A stretch of 64,000 bases of DNA from Serratia bockelmannii (GCF_008011855.1 NZ_VOUX01000033.1:62001-126000), one strand, 5' to 3'. Counted from the first letter of the stretch, positions 38,815 to 48,661 are shown. Program-made: numbers and translations. The notes: a model not told the origin generated them from the letters alone.

Positions 38815-40431
38815 ATGCGCAGTCGCCACAACGACATTTTGCAAGATGACGATGAGTTCACCAGCCTGGCCGCCACATCCCCCAACGATCATAACTATCA
38901 GTTTTACTATCACCAGCCCGGCAGCCCCTATGACGGATTGGGCTACGGCGCGCTGTTCACGCTGGACAACGCTAACCTGTACAGCAACCAGCGCGGCGGG
39001 GCGGCGATTAATAATTTGGGTAAAATCCGCGATAACTTCAGCTTCGATCGCGCCGCCGATCAGTTGACGCGGCCGGGCCTGACGCACAACGGCGACCAGG
39101 TGTATCACCAGCCGGTCGCGCTGACCTATTCCTTCCTGACGCAGAGCGCGCTGAACCGCATCGGCCAGACCGGTGACGGCGACAAGGGGCTGCAGCCATT
39201 GACCCAGGCGGCGCAGGCTCAGGCGCTGAAATCGATGCAGGCGTGGGCCGACGTGGCGAACGTGACCTTTACCGAGGCGGCGTCCACCGATATCAACCAC
39301 CGCGCGGACATCACCTTCGCTTACTTCACCCAGCGCGCCGACGGCAGCACCGCCGCCGGCAGCGGCCCGAATGCCATCAACGCGTACGCCTATTACCCGC
39401 CGAGCGCCAAACCGGGCAGCGATAACGCCTTTGCGGGCACGGTGTGGTTCAACAAGAACTTTGCCACCCATCAGGCGCCGGTTAGCGGTGACTTCAGCAG
39501 CCAGACCTTCACCCACGAGCTGGGGCATGCCCTGGGGCTGGCACACCCGGGATCTTATGACGCGTCGCTGGGCAACCCGAGCTACCAGAACGATGCCGCC
39601 TATTATCAGGATTCGTTGCAATACTCGATCATGAGCTATTTCAACGCCGGTTACACCGGCGCCGACACCAAAGGGGTCTATGGCTATGGCCCGATGGTGG
39701 ATGACATCGCCGCGATCCAAAAATTGTACGGCGCCAACATGAGCACCCGCACCGGCGACACGGTGTACGGCTTCAACTCCAACACCGGGCGCGATTTCCT
39801 GACCGCCACGGCGGACAACGGCAAACCGGTCAACTTCGCGGTGTGGGACGCCGGCGGCAACGACACGCTGGACTTCTCTGGCTACAGCCAGCAGCAGATG
39901 ATCAATCTGAACGACGGCGCGTTCTCCAGCGTCGGCGGCGGCACGCAGAACGTCGCCATCGCGCGCGGGGCGATCATCGAGAACGCCATCGGCGGCAGCG
40001 GGCGCGATGTGATCATCGGCAACGATCAGGACAACCTGCTGGCGGGCAACGCCGGCTCCGATATCCTGTACGGCGGCCTGGGAGCGGATCATCTGTGGGG
40101 CGGCAAAGACACCAATAACTTCACCGACTATTTCGTCTATCTCAACGCCAGAGAGTCCACGGTGGCGGCGTTCGACGTGATTGAAGACTTCGAGCACGGC
40201 ATCGACAAGATCGATCTCTCCGGCCTGCGCTTCAACAACAGCCTGAGCGAGCTGCGCTTTATCGACAGCGGCAGCGCCTTCAGCGGCCAGAAAGGCGAGA
40301 TCCAGCTCAACTTCGACGCCTTCAACGGCACCACCGATCTGCTGATGAACACCCAGAGCAACAGCTACGCCGCCGACTTCAAGATCCACGTGGTCGGGCA
40401 GGTCGAGCAGAGCGATATCTTGTTTGCCTGA
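38815..40431 (+). CDS. Serralysin-family secreted metalloprotease (Slp-type paralogue)
   Basis: 538 residues. The zinc site HELGHALGLAH has ligands His234, His238 and His244 with Glu235 as the base. The Met-turn is SIMSY (271-275). Gly/Asp-rich RTX nonapeptides (GGSGRDVIIGND, GNAGSDILYGG, GADHLWGG) bind calcium. No N-terminal signal peptide, as expected for type I (ABC) secretion. It differs clearly from the classical 504-residue serralysin as I remember it: a longer N-terminus and an unusual end (SDILFA rather than DFIV). So it is probably one of the serralysin-like proteases. Its T1SS genes are not in the window. Confidence 0.92.
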   Translation: MRSRHNDILQDDDEFTSLAATSPNDHNYQFYYHQPGSPYDGLGYGALFTLDNANLYSNQRGGAAINNLGKIRDNFSFDRAADQLTRPGLTHNGDQVYHQPVALTYSFLTQSALNRIGQTGDGDKGLQPLTQAAQAQALKSMQAWADVANVTFTEAASTDINHRADITFAYFTQRADGSTAAGSGPNAINAYAYYPPSAKPGSDNAFAGTVWFNKNFATHQAPVSGDFSSQTFTHELGHALGLAHPGSYDASLGNPSYQNDAAYYQDSLQYSIMSYFNAGYTGADTKGVYGYGPMVDDIAAIQKLYGANMSTRTGDTVYGFNSNTGRDFLTATADNGKPVNFAVWDAGGNDTLDFSGYSQQQMINLNDGAFSSVGGGTQNVAIARGAIIENAIGGSGRDVIIGNDQDNLLAGNAGSDILYGGLGADHLWGGKDTNNFTDYFVYLNARESTVAAFDVIEDFEHGIDKIDLSGLRFNNSLSELRFIDSGSAFSGQKGEIQLNFDAFNGTTDLLMNTQSNSYAADFKIHVVGQVEQSDILFA

Positions 40432-40450
40432 GGTGATGAAGGGGAAGAGA

Positions 40451-40474
40451 AAAGGGCCGAACGGCCCTTTTTTT
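40451..40474. terminator. Bidirectional terminator after the protease gene
   Basis: AAAGGGCCG-aa-CGGCCCTTT with extra T residues. It overlaps the stop codon of the convergent reductase gene. Confidence 0.85.
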
Positions 40475-41123
40475 ACGGCTGGGCTGCCGCCGCGCTTTCC
40501 GCCACGAAGGAACCGGTCGTCACCTCGCCGGAACGGCGGTAGTGAGCCACGATCACGCCGCCGGGCGAGACCACCGAGTGGGTCAGCGTGAAGGCCGCCG
40601 GCGCCGCGTTGTCATCGAACAGCCGCTTGCCGCCGCCGAGCAGCACCGGGTAGGTGAGCAAGCGCAGTTCATCCACCAGGTCGTTGGCCAGCAGCTGTTG
40701 CATCAGCGTGCTGCTGCCCTGCACCAGCAGCACCGGCCCCTGGGTGCGCTTCAGCTCGCGCAGCCGGGCGAGGATGTCTCGCCCCAGCCACTGGCTGTTC
40801 TCCCACGCCAGCGTCTCGCCGTGGTGGGTGGCGACGTACTTGGTGGCCTGATTGAACACGCGGGCGATGTCGGCGGAAAACGGGTCGGCCTCGTCGGTGA
40901 TATGCGGCCAGTAGCCGGCGAAGATATCGTAGGTGCGCCGCCCGAGCAGCAGATCGAAAGGCGCAGAGAAAAGATCGCTCATCGTTTCCGCGACGGCGTC
41001 ATCCCAATACGGCGCGGTCCAACCGCCGAAGCGAAAGCCGCCGCTGCGGTCTTCGTCCTGCCCACCGGGCGCCTGCATCACGCCGTCGAGGCTGACGAAC
41101 GCGCTGGCAATAATCTGTCGCAT
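40473..41123 (-). CDS. Dihydrofolate reductase-like (RibD C-terminal) protein
   Basis: 216 residues of the DHFR/RibD C-terminal fold (IASAFVSLDGVMQAPGG, LLLGRRTYDIFAGYWP, VLLVQGSSTLMQQLLANDLVDELRLLTYPVLLGGGKRLF). Stand-alone members reduce unknown substrates with NADPH. ATG 41123 has GGAG upstream. Not a true folate enzyme by motif. Confidence 0.85.
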   Translation of the reverse strand: MRQIIASAFVSLDGVMQAPGGQDEDRSGGFRFGGWTAPYWDDAVAETMSDLFSAPFDLLLGRRTYDIFAGYWPHITDEADPFSADIARVFNQATKYVATHHGETLAWENSQWLGRDILARLRELKRTQGPVLLVQGSSTLMQQLLANDLVDELRLLTYPVLLGGGKRLFDDNAAPAAFTLTHSVVSPGGVIVAHYRRSGEVTTGSFVAESAAAAQP

Positions 41124-41192
41124 GGCTGTCTCCTGCAATTGAGTGCCAGCTGAAAGTTTAGCCGCCGCGCGGCGGCTGCGCCAACCGGCCGC

Positions 41193-42197
41193 TCAGGGTT
41201 GCAGCGCCTTGAGCAACGCCTGATGGAAGCGCGCCGGCTCCTCCATTTGCGGCGCATGGCCCAGCCCGGCGAACTCGATCAGCGTGGCGTGCGGGATGAG
41301 TTTCGCCGCCTGTTTGCCCAGCACCGCGTAATGCCCGATTTTGGCCTTGACTGCCGGCGGGGCGATATCGCTGCCGATGGCGGTGGTGTCGGCGGTGCCG
41401 ATCATCAGCGTGGTGGGCGTCTGCAGATCCTTGAACTCGTAATACACCGGCTGAGTGAAGATCATGTCGTAGATCAGCGCCGAGTTCCACGCCACCAGGC
41501 GGTGGCCCGGCCCGTTGTTCAGCCCGGCCAGCATATCCACCCAGCGATCGTACTCCGGCTTCCAGCGGCCACCGTAGTAGGTGTGCTGCTCATAATTGCG
41601 GATGCCCTCGGCGGTGGTGTTCAGCTCGCGCGCGAACCATTGATCGACGCTCCGCCACGGCACGCCTTTCGCCTTCCAGTCCTCGAGGCCGATCGGGTTG
41701 ACCATCACCAGCCGTTCCACCGCCTGCGGATACATCAGGCTGTAGCGCGTGGCCAGCATGCCGCCGGTGGAGTGGCCGATGACGATGGCCTTGCTGATGT
41801 TCAGGTTCTGCAGCAGGCCGTGGGTATTTTGCGCCAGCTGCTGGAAGCTGTACTGGTAATGCGCCGGCTTGGTAGAGGAGCAAAAGCCGATTTGGTCCGG
41901 CGCGATCACGCGGTAGCCGGCCTTGCTCAGCGCCTTGATGGTGTCCTGCCAGGTGGCGGCGCAGAAGTTTTTACCGTGCAGCAACAGCGCGGTGCGGCCG
42001 TTGGCGGCGCCTTCCGGCGGCACGTCCATATAGCCCATTTTTAACGGCTGCCCCTGCGAGGTGAAGCTGAACTGCTGCAACGGGTAGGGGTAGTGAAAGC
42101 CCTGCAGCTCAGGGCCGAACGTCGGCGTTTCGGCGGCGCCGGCGTTGAACGCGGCCAGCGCGGCGCACAGCAGCGTACTACGGGTGAATCTCAGCAT
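41193..42197 (-). CDS. Exported alpha/beta hydrolase
   Basis: 334 residues. Signal peptide MLRFTRSTLLCAALAAFNAGA, then an alpha/beta-hydrolase domain with oxyanion motif LLLHGKNF and nucleophile Ser in GHSTGGM. The His is in GLGHAPQMEEP near the C-terminus. Predicted periplasmic esterase or lipase-like enzyme of unknown substrate. ATG 42197 has CAGGAG upstream. Confidence 0.88.
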   Translation of the reverse strand: MLRFTRSTLLCAALAAFNAGAAETPTFGPELQGFHYPYPLQQFSFTSQGQPLKMGYMDVPPEGAANGRTALLLHGKNFCAATWQDTIKALSKAGYRVIAPDQIGFCSSTKPAHYQYSFQQLAQNTHGLLQNLNISKAIVIGHSTGGMLATRYSLMYPQAVERLVMVNPIGLEDWKAKGVPWRSVDQWFARELNTTAEGIRNYEQHTYYGGRWKPEYDRWVDMLAGLNNGPGHRLVAWNSALIYDMIFTQPVYYEFKDLQTPTTLMIGTADTTAIGSDIAPPAVKAKIGHYAVLGKQAAKLIPHATLIEFAGLGHAPQMEEPARFHQALLKALQP

Positions 42198-42430
42198 CCT
42201 GATCTCCTGAAAACGGACGAGAGCCGAGTATAGCCATAATCGGCGCGGCGGCGCGCCAGTGGTTTCAGATAATTCTGTATATGACGGTTTGATTCCCGGC
42301 CAGATTCCGGGCAACGCTCTTTTTCACAGTGAACGCGGTCACGCCGCGCAACATTGGCGGCGCCTGATGGTTTTATTTCAAGGCTAAGTTATGCGATGCT
42401 TAAGCATTATTTATGCAAAAGGATCCTCGC

Positions 42431-42862
42431 ATGTCCGCTTTATCCCGCTGCGCTTTCAGCGAAGGCAGCGTCGCTTTGCCGGAAGGCTATGCCGATCGCA
42501 CGGTCAACGTCCTGTTGGCCGGCGATGATGTTTCCCCCTCAGTCAATATTTCCCGCGATGCGCTGCAGCCGGCGGAGAACCTGGAAGGCTACGTCACCCG
42601 CCAGCTCGATGCGCTGGCACAGGGGCTGAAAGGTTGGGCGTTCAAAAGCCGCGAGCCGGCGACGCTGGGCGATGGGCTGGCCGCCGGTGAATGGGTGCGC
42701 GCCAGCTACCTGCGCGACGGCAAACGCATCTGGCAGAACCAGGCGGTGTTCGCCCTGGCGGAAGGCCGGGTGCTGGTGTTCACCCTGGCGATGGCGCGCA
42801 AGCTGACGCCACAAGACGACGCGCTGCTGCAGCAGGTGCTGAGCAGCTACCGGGCGGCCTAA
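42431..42862 (+). CDS. eagR: Eag-type T6SS chaperone (DUF1795/DcrB-like)
   Basis: 143 residues, a DUF1795 protein lying 31 bases before a PAAR-Rhs gene. EagR proteins bind and shield the N-terminal membrane helices of Rhs effectors and help load them on VgrG. ATG 42431 with AAGGA eight bases upstream. The family is recognised by pattern (GRVLVFTLAMARKLTPQDD) and strongly by position. Confidence 0.85.
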   Translation: MSALSRCAFSEGSVALPEGYADRTVNVLLAGDDVSPSVNISRDALQPAENLEGYVTRQLDALAQGLKGWAFKSREPATLGDGLAAGEWVRASYLRDGKRIWQNQAVFALAEGRVLVFTLAMARKLTPQDDALLQQVLSSYRAA

Positions 42863-42893
42863 CGATGAACTCTTTGCGTAAAAGGACCTTACG

Positions 42894-45800
42894 ATGACCG
42901 AAGCGGCTCGCGTCGGCGATATTATCGGGCATTCCCATGCCCTGGCCGGCATGATTGCCGGCACCCTTGTCGGCGGCCTGATCGCCGCCGCAGGCGCGGT
43001 GGCGGCGGGGGCGCTGTTCGTCGCCGGCCTGGCGGCCTCCTGTATCGGCGTCGGCGTGCTGCTTATCGGCGCCAGCCTGGCGGTGGGGTATCTCACCGGG
43101 GAGGCGGCCACCGCGGCGCGCGACGGCATTGCCGACGCCGGTGCCGGTAGCCTGACCCCCAAAGGCAATATCGTCACCGGTTCCCCCAACGTTTTCATCA
43201 ACGGCAAACCCGCCGCGCTCGCCACCAATAGCCAGGTGGCCTGCAGCGACGACGGCCCGAGCATGCAGATGGCGCAGGGCTCCGACAAGGTCAGCATCAA
43301 CGGCCAGCCCGCCTCGCGCGTGGGGGACAAAACCAACTGCGACGCGCAGGTGATGGAAGGTTCGCCCAACGTGTTTATCGGCGGCGGCACCGTCACCACC
43401 TTGCCGATCAAGCCCGAAGTGCCGGATTGGCTGTATAAGGTCTCTGACCTGACGCTGCTGTTCGCCGGCCTGGTGGGCGGCGTGGGCGGCGCCGCCGGCA
43501 AGTTGGGGGCGCTCGGCAAACTGCTGGGCAAACTGCCCGGCATCAACAAACTGGCGCGCATCGCCTGCCGCGCCGGCACCCTGATGACCGCGACCGCCGC
43601 GGTCGGCATTATCGCCCGGCCGGTGGATATCGTCAGCGGCCAGAAATTCCTCGACGGCGAAGACGATCTCGATTTCGTGCTGCCATCGCGCCTGCCGGTC
43701 GCCTGGCAGCGCTATTGGCGCAGCGGCAACCCCGGCGACAGCGTACTGGGCCGCGGCTGGAATCTGTTCTGGGAGAGCAGCCTGCAGCCGTATCAGGACG
43801 GCCTGGTGTGGCGCGCGCCTTCCGGCGACTTCGTCGCTTTCCCTATGGTGCCGCGCGGCCACAAAACTTACTGCGAAGCCGAAAAATGCTGGCTGATGCA
43901 CAACGATGACGGCAGCTGGCAGCTGTTTGACGTCGGCGAACAGATTTTCCACTACCCGCCGCTGGCGGGCGAGCAGCCGAGCCGGCTCAGCATGATCACC
44001 GACGCCATCGGCAACGCCACCTCGCTGTTTTACGACGACGAGGGGCTGCTGAGCGAACTGGTGGACAGCGCCGGGCAGCGCCTGATGTGCCGCTATGCGC
44101 AGGGCCGCCTGCGCGAAGTGGCGCTGCAAACCGCCGAAGGCGAACGGACGCTGGCGCGCTACGGTTACGATGAGCAGGGCCAACTGACGACGGTGAGCAA
44201 CCGCGCCGGTGAGGTAACGCGCCGCTTTGGCTGGCGCGACGGCCTGATGATCAGCCACCAGGACGCCGCCGGGCTGCTGAACGAATACCAATGGCAAGAG
44301 ATCGACGGCGTGCCGCGCGTGACGGCCTATCGCAACAGCGCCGGAGAATCCCTTGAGTTCGGCTATGACTTCGCCGGCGGGCGCCGCAGCGCGGTGCGCG
44401 GCGACAGCAAGCGCGCGGAGTGGCGGCTGGATGACGACGACAACGTGGCGCAGTACACCGATTTCGACCAGCGCCGCTACGGTTTTATCTACCAACGCGG
44501 CGAGCTGTGCAGCGTGCTGCTGCCCGGCGGCGCGCAGCGCCAGAGCGAATGGGATCCTTATGGCCGCCTGCTGTCGGAGACCGATCCGCTCGGCCGCGTG
44601 ACGCGCTATCAATATTCGCGCAACAGCGGCCGGCTGTTCGCCGTCGCGTACCCGGATGGCAGCAGCGAGGCGCAGCACTGGGACACGCTGGGGCGCCCGA
44701 CGCGTTATGTCGATGCCCTGGGCAATGCCACGCTGTACCGCTATCCGGATGACGAAGAGAGCCTGCCGGCCAGTGTGATCGACGCGCTGGGCGGGGAAGT
44801 GAAGCTGGAGTGGGACGCCCGCGGCCAGCTGACGCGCTACACCGACTGTTCCGGCAGCGTCACGGCTTATACCTACGATGCGCTGGGGCAACTGACGGCG
44901 CAGACCGATGCCGAAGGCCACCAGACGCGCTACCTATGGGATAACGGCGGGCGCCTGCACACCCTGATCCACCCGGACGGCGGCGAAGAGCGTTTTAACT
45001 GGAATGCGCACGGCCAGCTGGCCGAACATCAGGACGCGCTGGGCAGCCTGACCCGCTGGCAGTACAACGCCCTGGGGTTGCCGGTCAGCATCACCGACCG
45101 CATCAACCGCACCCGGCGCTATCACTACAGCCCGCAGGGCTGGCTGACGCGGCTGGAGAACGGCAACGGCGGCGACTACCGCTTCAGCTACGATGCGGTG
45201 GGCCGCGTGCTGGCCGAAGAACGCCCGGACGACACCCGCCACTATTATCGTTACGGCGCGGCCGGGCTGCTGGAAGAGCACCGTGAGGTCGGCCTGCCGG
45301 GCGGCGCGGGCGAGCTGACTCAGCGCGAACAGCGCTTCCGCTTCGACGAGGCCGGGCAGCTGGTCTGGCGCAGTAACGCCAGTGCGGAATGGCATTACCG
45401 TTTCGACGCCATGGGGCGGCTGCGTGAGCTGAACCGCCTGCCGACGGCGAGCGGCGTGGCGTTGGGGATCGAGCCGGACAGCGTGCAGATGCGCTATGAC
45501 GCCGCCGGGCGGCTGCTCGGCGAGCAGGGCGTGAACGGCGAGCTGCAATACCAGTGGGATGCGCTGGCCAACCTGCAGGCGCTGACGCTGCCGCAGGGCG
45601 ATCGCCTGCAGTGGTTGTATTACGGTTCCGGCCACGCCAGCGCCATTAAATTCAACCAGCAGGTGGTGAGCGAATTCACTCGCGATCGCCTGCACCGGGA
45701 AACCGGCCGCAGCCAGGGCGCGCTGCAGCAGCAGCGGCGTTACGACGCCCTGGGCCGCCGCATCTGGCAGAGCAGCGCCTTCGGCCACGACAAACTGACC

Positions 45801-47150
45801 CGGCCGGAAGACGGCGTGCTGTGGCGCGCTTATCGCTACACCGGCCGCGGCGAGCTGGCCGGGGTGAGCGACGCGCTGCGCGGCGAAGTGCACTACGGTT
45901 ACGACGCCGAAGGCCGCCTGCTGCAACACCGTGAGCCCAATCAGGGCAAACCGGGCTCGCGGCTGGTGTACGATTTGGCGGATAACCTGCTGGGCGAGCG
46001 CAGCCCGCAGAGCGACATCGACGCGCACCTGCCGCTGGCGCCGATTGCCGACAACCGCCTGACGCACTGGCAAAAACTGTTTTACCGTTACGACGCCTGG
46101 GGCAACCTGATCAGCCGGCGCAACGGCCTGTACGAACAGCACTACCGCTACGACGCCGACAACCGGCTGGTGCAGGCGCACGGCCGCGGCCCGCAGGGCG
46201 AGTTCGAAGCGCAGTATCATTACGACGCGCTGGGCCGCCGCAGCCGCAAGGCGGTGCGTTACAAGGGCAAAACCGAACAGACGACCCGTTTCCTGTGGCA
46301 GGGTTATCGGTTGCTGCAGGAGCAGCGCGACGACGGCAGCCGCCGCAGCTGGAGCTACGATCCGGCCAGCCCGTGGAGCCCGCTGGCGGCGCTGGAGCAG
46401 GCAGGCGACAGCCGCTCGGCGGATATTTACTGGTATCACACCGATCTGAACAGCGCGCCGCTGGAGGTGACCGACGCGGCGGGCAACCTGTGCTGGTCCG
46501 GGCAGTACGACACCTTCGGCAAGCTGCAGGGCCAGACGGTGGCCGGCGCGGCGAAGCGGCAGGGCGCGCAATATCAGCAGCCGCTGCGCTACGCCGGGCA
46601 ATATCAGGACGACGAAAGCGGCCTGCACTACAACCTGTTCCGCTACTACGAACCCGAGGTGGGGCGTTTCACCACGCAGGATCCGATAGGGCTGCGCGGC
46701 GGATTGAACCTTTATCAGTATGCGCCGAACCCGCTGATGTGGGTGGATCCGCTGGGGTTGAGTGGTGAAAGTGTCTTTATACATTATACGGATAAAAGCG
46801 GTTTTGAGAGTATAATGAAAACAGGAGTTCTCGAGGCTAATGCCAAGGGGAAGGTTTATATAACAGATATACTTATGTCACCTAACGATGTCATGCGGGA
46901 CATTCTTATTAATGATCCTAAGCATGTAGGAAGAGGTGATTATGCTATTATCTTTAAAGCAGATCCTGTGCAAATGAGTAACATAAAACAGTCATCTGCC
47001 CTTGAATACATTCATAATGGAAGGTTGAAGTTAAAAGATGTCCTTTACTCTGGGGGGAATCCTTATTCCATAGTATCTAAAATGAATTATGAAACGAGAA
47101 GTAAATTAACCTTTAATCAGATTAAGGCAAGGGGGAGCTGTGGTGGATGA
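42894..47150 (+). CDS. PAAR-Rhs type VI effector with C-terminal ART-HYD1-like toxin
   Basis: 1418 residues. Two hydrophobic helices (about 17-75) and a PAAR domain (about 90-175: SPNVFINGKPAAL, VSINGQPASRVGD, SPNVFIGGG) are followed by many YD/Rhs repeats that form a toxin-holding cocoon. The core ends with RFTTQDPIGLRGGLNLYQYAPNPL...DPLGL near 1285, the self-cleavage region. The last ~130 residues open with FIHYTDKSGFESIMKTGVL and VYITDI. This fits ADP-ribosyltransferases of the ART-HYD1 type (inference from the HYT/Ile-x-x-Gly spacing). Base composition drops sharply to AT-rich exactly at the toxin junction, showing exchange of the tip. Confidence 0.93.
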   Translation: MTEAARVGDIIGHSHALAGMIAGTLVGGLIAAAGAVAAGALFVAGLAASCIGVGVLLIGASLAVGYLTGEAATAARDGIADAGAGSLTPKGNIVTGSPNVFINGKPAALATNSQVACSDDGPSMQMAQGSDKVSINGQPASRVGDKTNCDAQVMEGSPNVFIGGGTVTTLPIKPEVPDWLYKVSDLTLLFAGLVGGVGGAAGKLGALGKLLGKLPGINKLARIACRAGTLMTATAAVGIIARPVDIVSGQKFLDGEDDLDFVLPSRLPVAWQRYWRSGNPGDSVLGRGWNLFWESSLQPYQDGLVWRAPSGDFVAFPMVPRGHKTYCEAEKCWLMHNDDGSWQLFDVGEQIFHYPPLAGEQPSRLSMITDAIGNATSLFYDDEGLLSELVDSAGQRLMCRYAQGRLREVALQTAEGERTLARYGYDEQGQLTTVSNRAGEVTRRFGWRDGLMISHQDAAGLLNEYQWQEIDGVPRVTAYRNSAGESLEFGYDFAGGRRSAVRGDSKRAEWRLDDDDNVAQYTDFDQRRYGFIYQRGELCSVLLPGGAQRQSEWDPYGRLLSETDPLGRVTRYQYSRNSGRLFAVAYPDGSSEAQHWDTLGRPTRYVDALGNATLYRYPDDEESLPASVIDALGGEVKLEWDARGQLTRYTDCSGSVTAYTYDALGQLTAQTDAEGHQTRYLWDNGGRLHTLIHPDGGEERFNWNAHGQLAEHQDALGSLTRWQYNALGLPVSITDRINRTRRYHYSPQGWLTRLENGNGGDYRFSYDAVGRVLAEERPDDTRHYYRYGAAGLLEEHREVGLPGGAGELTQREQRFRFDEAGQLVWRSNASAEWHYRFDAMGRLRELNRLPTASGVALGIEPDSVQMRYDAAGRLLGEQGVNGELQYQWDALANLQALTLPQGDRLQWLYYGSGHASAIKFNQQVVSEFTRDRLHRETGRSQGALQQQRRYDALGRRIWQSSAFGHDKLTRPEDGVLWRAYRYTGRGELAGVSDALRGEVHYGYDAEGRLLQHREPNQGKPGSRLVYDLADNLLGERSPQSDIDAHLPLAPIADNRLTHWQKLFYRYDAWGNLISRRNGLYEQHYRYDADNRLVQAHGRGPQGEFEAQYHYDALGRRSRKAVRYKGKTEQTTRFLWQGYRLLQEQRDDGSRRSWSYDPASPWSPLAALEQAGDSRSADIYWYHTDLNSAPLEVTDAAGNLCWSGQYDTFGKLQGQTVAGAAKRQGAQYQQPLRYAGQYQDDESGLHYNLFRYYEPEVGRFTTQDPIGLRGGLNLYQYAPNPLMWVDPLGLSGESVFIHYTDKSGFESIMKTGVLEANAKGKVYITDILMSPNDVMRDILINDPKHVGRGDYAIIFKADPVQMSNIKQSSALEYIHNGRLKLKDVLYSGGNPYSIVSKMNYETRSKLTFNQIKARGSCGG

Positions 47151-47472
47151 AAATGAAAAGAAAATAATTGTTACTCAGGCTGAAATTAGTGCACTGAAGA
47201 AGCTTATAATGTATGTTAAGTTTTCTTGTGATGATGTTGAATCATTAGAGTATGCTGGTAGTTATGCAATCAATAGTTTCTTTGATAAGTTGATTGCTAT
47301 TGATTATCTTGGAGAGTTTGAGCGAAAATTTTATGACATACAAAACCCGGACAATGAGATTGCAGTAATGAACAAAATTAATAAATATCAACATGATTCT
47401 TTAAATAAAATGAGTGACGAGACTATGAGGGAAGTCTTTAAACAATGTCTTCATCCATTTAAACCAAGATAA
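47143..47472 (+). CDS. Cognate immunity protein of the Rhs toxin
   Basis: 109 residues, AT-rich, acidic and helical, no membrane segment. It starts at GTG 47143 (or GTG 47140) inside the last codons of rhs, with GGGGGAG upstream. Immediate position after the toxin tip defines it as the likely specific antitoxin. I do not recognise the family. Confidence 0.75.
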   Translation: MDENEKKIIVTQAEISALKKLIMYVKFSCDDVESLEYAGSYAINSFFDKLIAIDYLGEFERKFYDIQNPDNEIAVMNKINKYQHDSLNKMSDETMREVFKQCLHPFKPR

Positions 47473-47681
47473 AGTATCTTAATAGGAGGGTAATACTCTC
47501 TCTTACTAACCACATAGTTCGAAGAGTTTATAAGCCTCCTGTGGCAGCACCGTCGGTTGTCGCAGGAGTGATGTGACAACGGCGACTGTTCGGCGAATAT
47601 TTTCTGGTGTTACATTGATCGGATTAGTGCGTTATTGGAAGTAAGTGACACGGTGTATAATCTAGGTGGGTAATTATTAAT

Positions 47682-48059
47682 ATGTTTGAAAATAATAGAT
47701 TAATTGACAATCTGGTATTTTTGAATGAATCTAGTAAAAATGAAAGTGTCATTATGAATTTTTATTCTTGGGTCCATATTATTTATGGAGTGATTGTTTT
47801 TTATGGAAGAAAAAGTGAAGAGGAAGCAAGTTACATAATTAACAATACGCCTATGTTTACAACACCACCCAAGAATTTCATGGAGGCCTGTATGTTAGGT
47901 CATGAGGATGAATATTATTGGGGTATGGTAATGTCACATGGTGATAGATATTTTGAGAAGGGTTTTCCTCGTACAGCACCGAATGATTATTTTGAATGGG
48001 AAGATAGTTATATAAAAGATCACAATCTTGAGAGAAACACTCTAGTTTTTAATGATTAA
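47682..48059 (+). CDS. Immunity-like protein (orphan)
   Basis: 125 residues, AT-rich, rich in aromatic and acidic residues (YYWGMVMSHGDRYFEKGFP). No known motif recognised. Sits in the array behind the Rhs gene where displaced toxin tips leave their immunity genes. The 209-base gap before it holds only a hairpin-like stretch near 47540-47570. Confidence 0.6.
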   Translation: MFENNRLIDNLVFLNESSKNESVIMNFYSWVHIIYGVIVFYGRKSEEEASYIINNTPMFTTPPKNFMEACMLGHEDEYYWGMVMSHGDRYFEKGFPRTAPNDYFEWEDSYIKDHNLERNTLVFND

Positions 48060-48146
48060 AATAAGTGATGTTGCTAGAGCCGACAATTCTCAGTCGGTTC
48101 TGAATGTCTAGAATGAAAAGTATCTAAAAGAGCAGGTTTGATAATT

Positions 48147-48467
48147 TTGAAATATCCATCCGTACACATTGATAAATCATTTAATATTACGGTGTCTAAC
48201 ATGATTGATTTTAACGCGAGGATTGTGTCGGGTGTTTCCATAGGGAATGTCGTTCTAAATGAAAATATTTCACTATATATTAATGAGATGCACTCCAGAT
48301 TTAGTGTTAAGATTAAAAACCACTTCCTACCTGACGGGAGTGATCGAAAGTCATATACAGTCGACAATACCTTGACCATCGTAACTGATAAAGACGGTGT
48401 CATTTTGTCACTTGGATGTAATGCTCATTATCAAGGGGCTACAATGGAATCATATTTCCCGGAATGA
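48147..48467 (+). CDS. Immunity-like small protein (orphan)
   Basis: 106 residues, beta-rich, not recognised (KYPSVHIDKSFNITVSNM, KSYTVDNTLTIVTDKDG). No ATG is available. TTG 48147 with AGG about ten bases upstream is the best start; TTG 48138 is an alternative. Its end overlaps the next gene by four bases (ATGA), which supports translation. Confidence 0.5.
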   Translation: MKYPSVHIDKSFNITVSNMIDFNARIVSGVSIGNVVLNENISLYINEMHSRFSVKIKNHFLPDGSDRKSYTVDNTLTIVTDKDGVILSLGCNAHYQGATMESYFPE

Positions 48468-48658
48468 GTGTGATAGATATAATAAAGCTGACGATGTCGC
48501 AGAAAATATACAATGGCTCCATCATTATTAATGATGATTTTGGTGTTTCGTTTATCCTCCCATCCCCATATGATGAGATTTCCGATGCGATAAATCATAT
48601 TCCTAGTGGTCTGATAATAAACGAAATTTTCGTATCTGATTTTTCATTCTGGCGTTAG
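48464..48658 (+). CDS. Small orphan protein of the immunity array
   Basis: 64 residues, unknown. Starts in an ATGA overlap with the preceding gene and ends three bases before the next one, so the three are co-translated or co-transcribed. May be the second part of a split immunity gene. Confidence 0.5.
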   Translation: MSVIDIIKLTMSQKIYNGSIIINDDFGVSFILPSPYDEISDAINHIPSGLIINEIFVSDFSFWR

Positions 48659-48661
48659 CTT

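Noticed and set aside
38815-40431. Calling the protease the classical serralysin prtS
   Set aside because: Length, N-terminus and C-terminal tail differ from the 504-residue enzyme as I know it; a paralogue is more likely.
43600-46750. Tandem DNA repeats in the Rhs core
   Set aside because: The repetition is at protein level (YD repeats) and diverged in DNA; not a separate repeat element.
42780-46784. Long minus-strand frames opposite the Rhs gene
   Set aside because: They run antisense to Rhs repeats and have repeat-derived composition; no independent motif.
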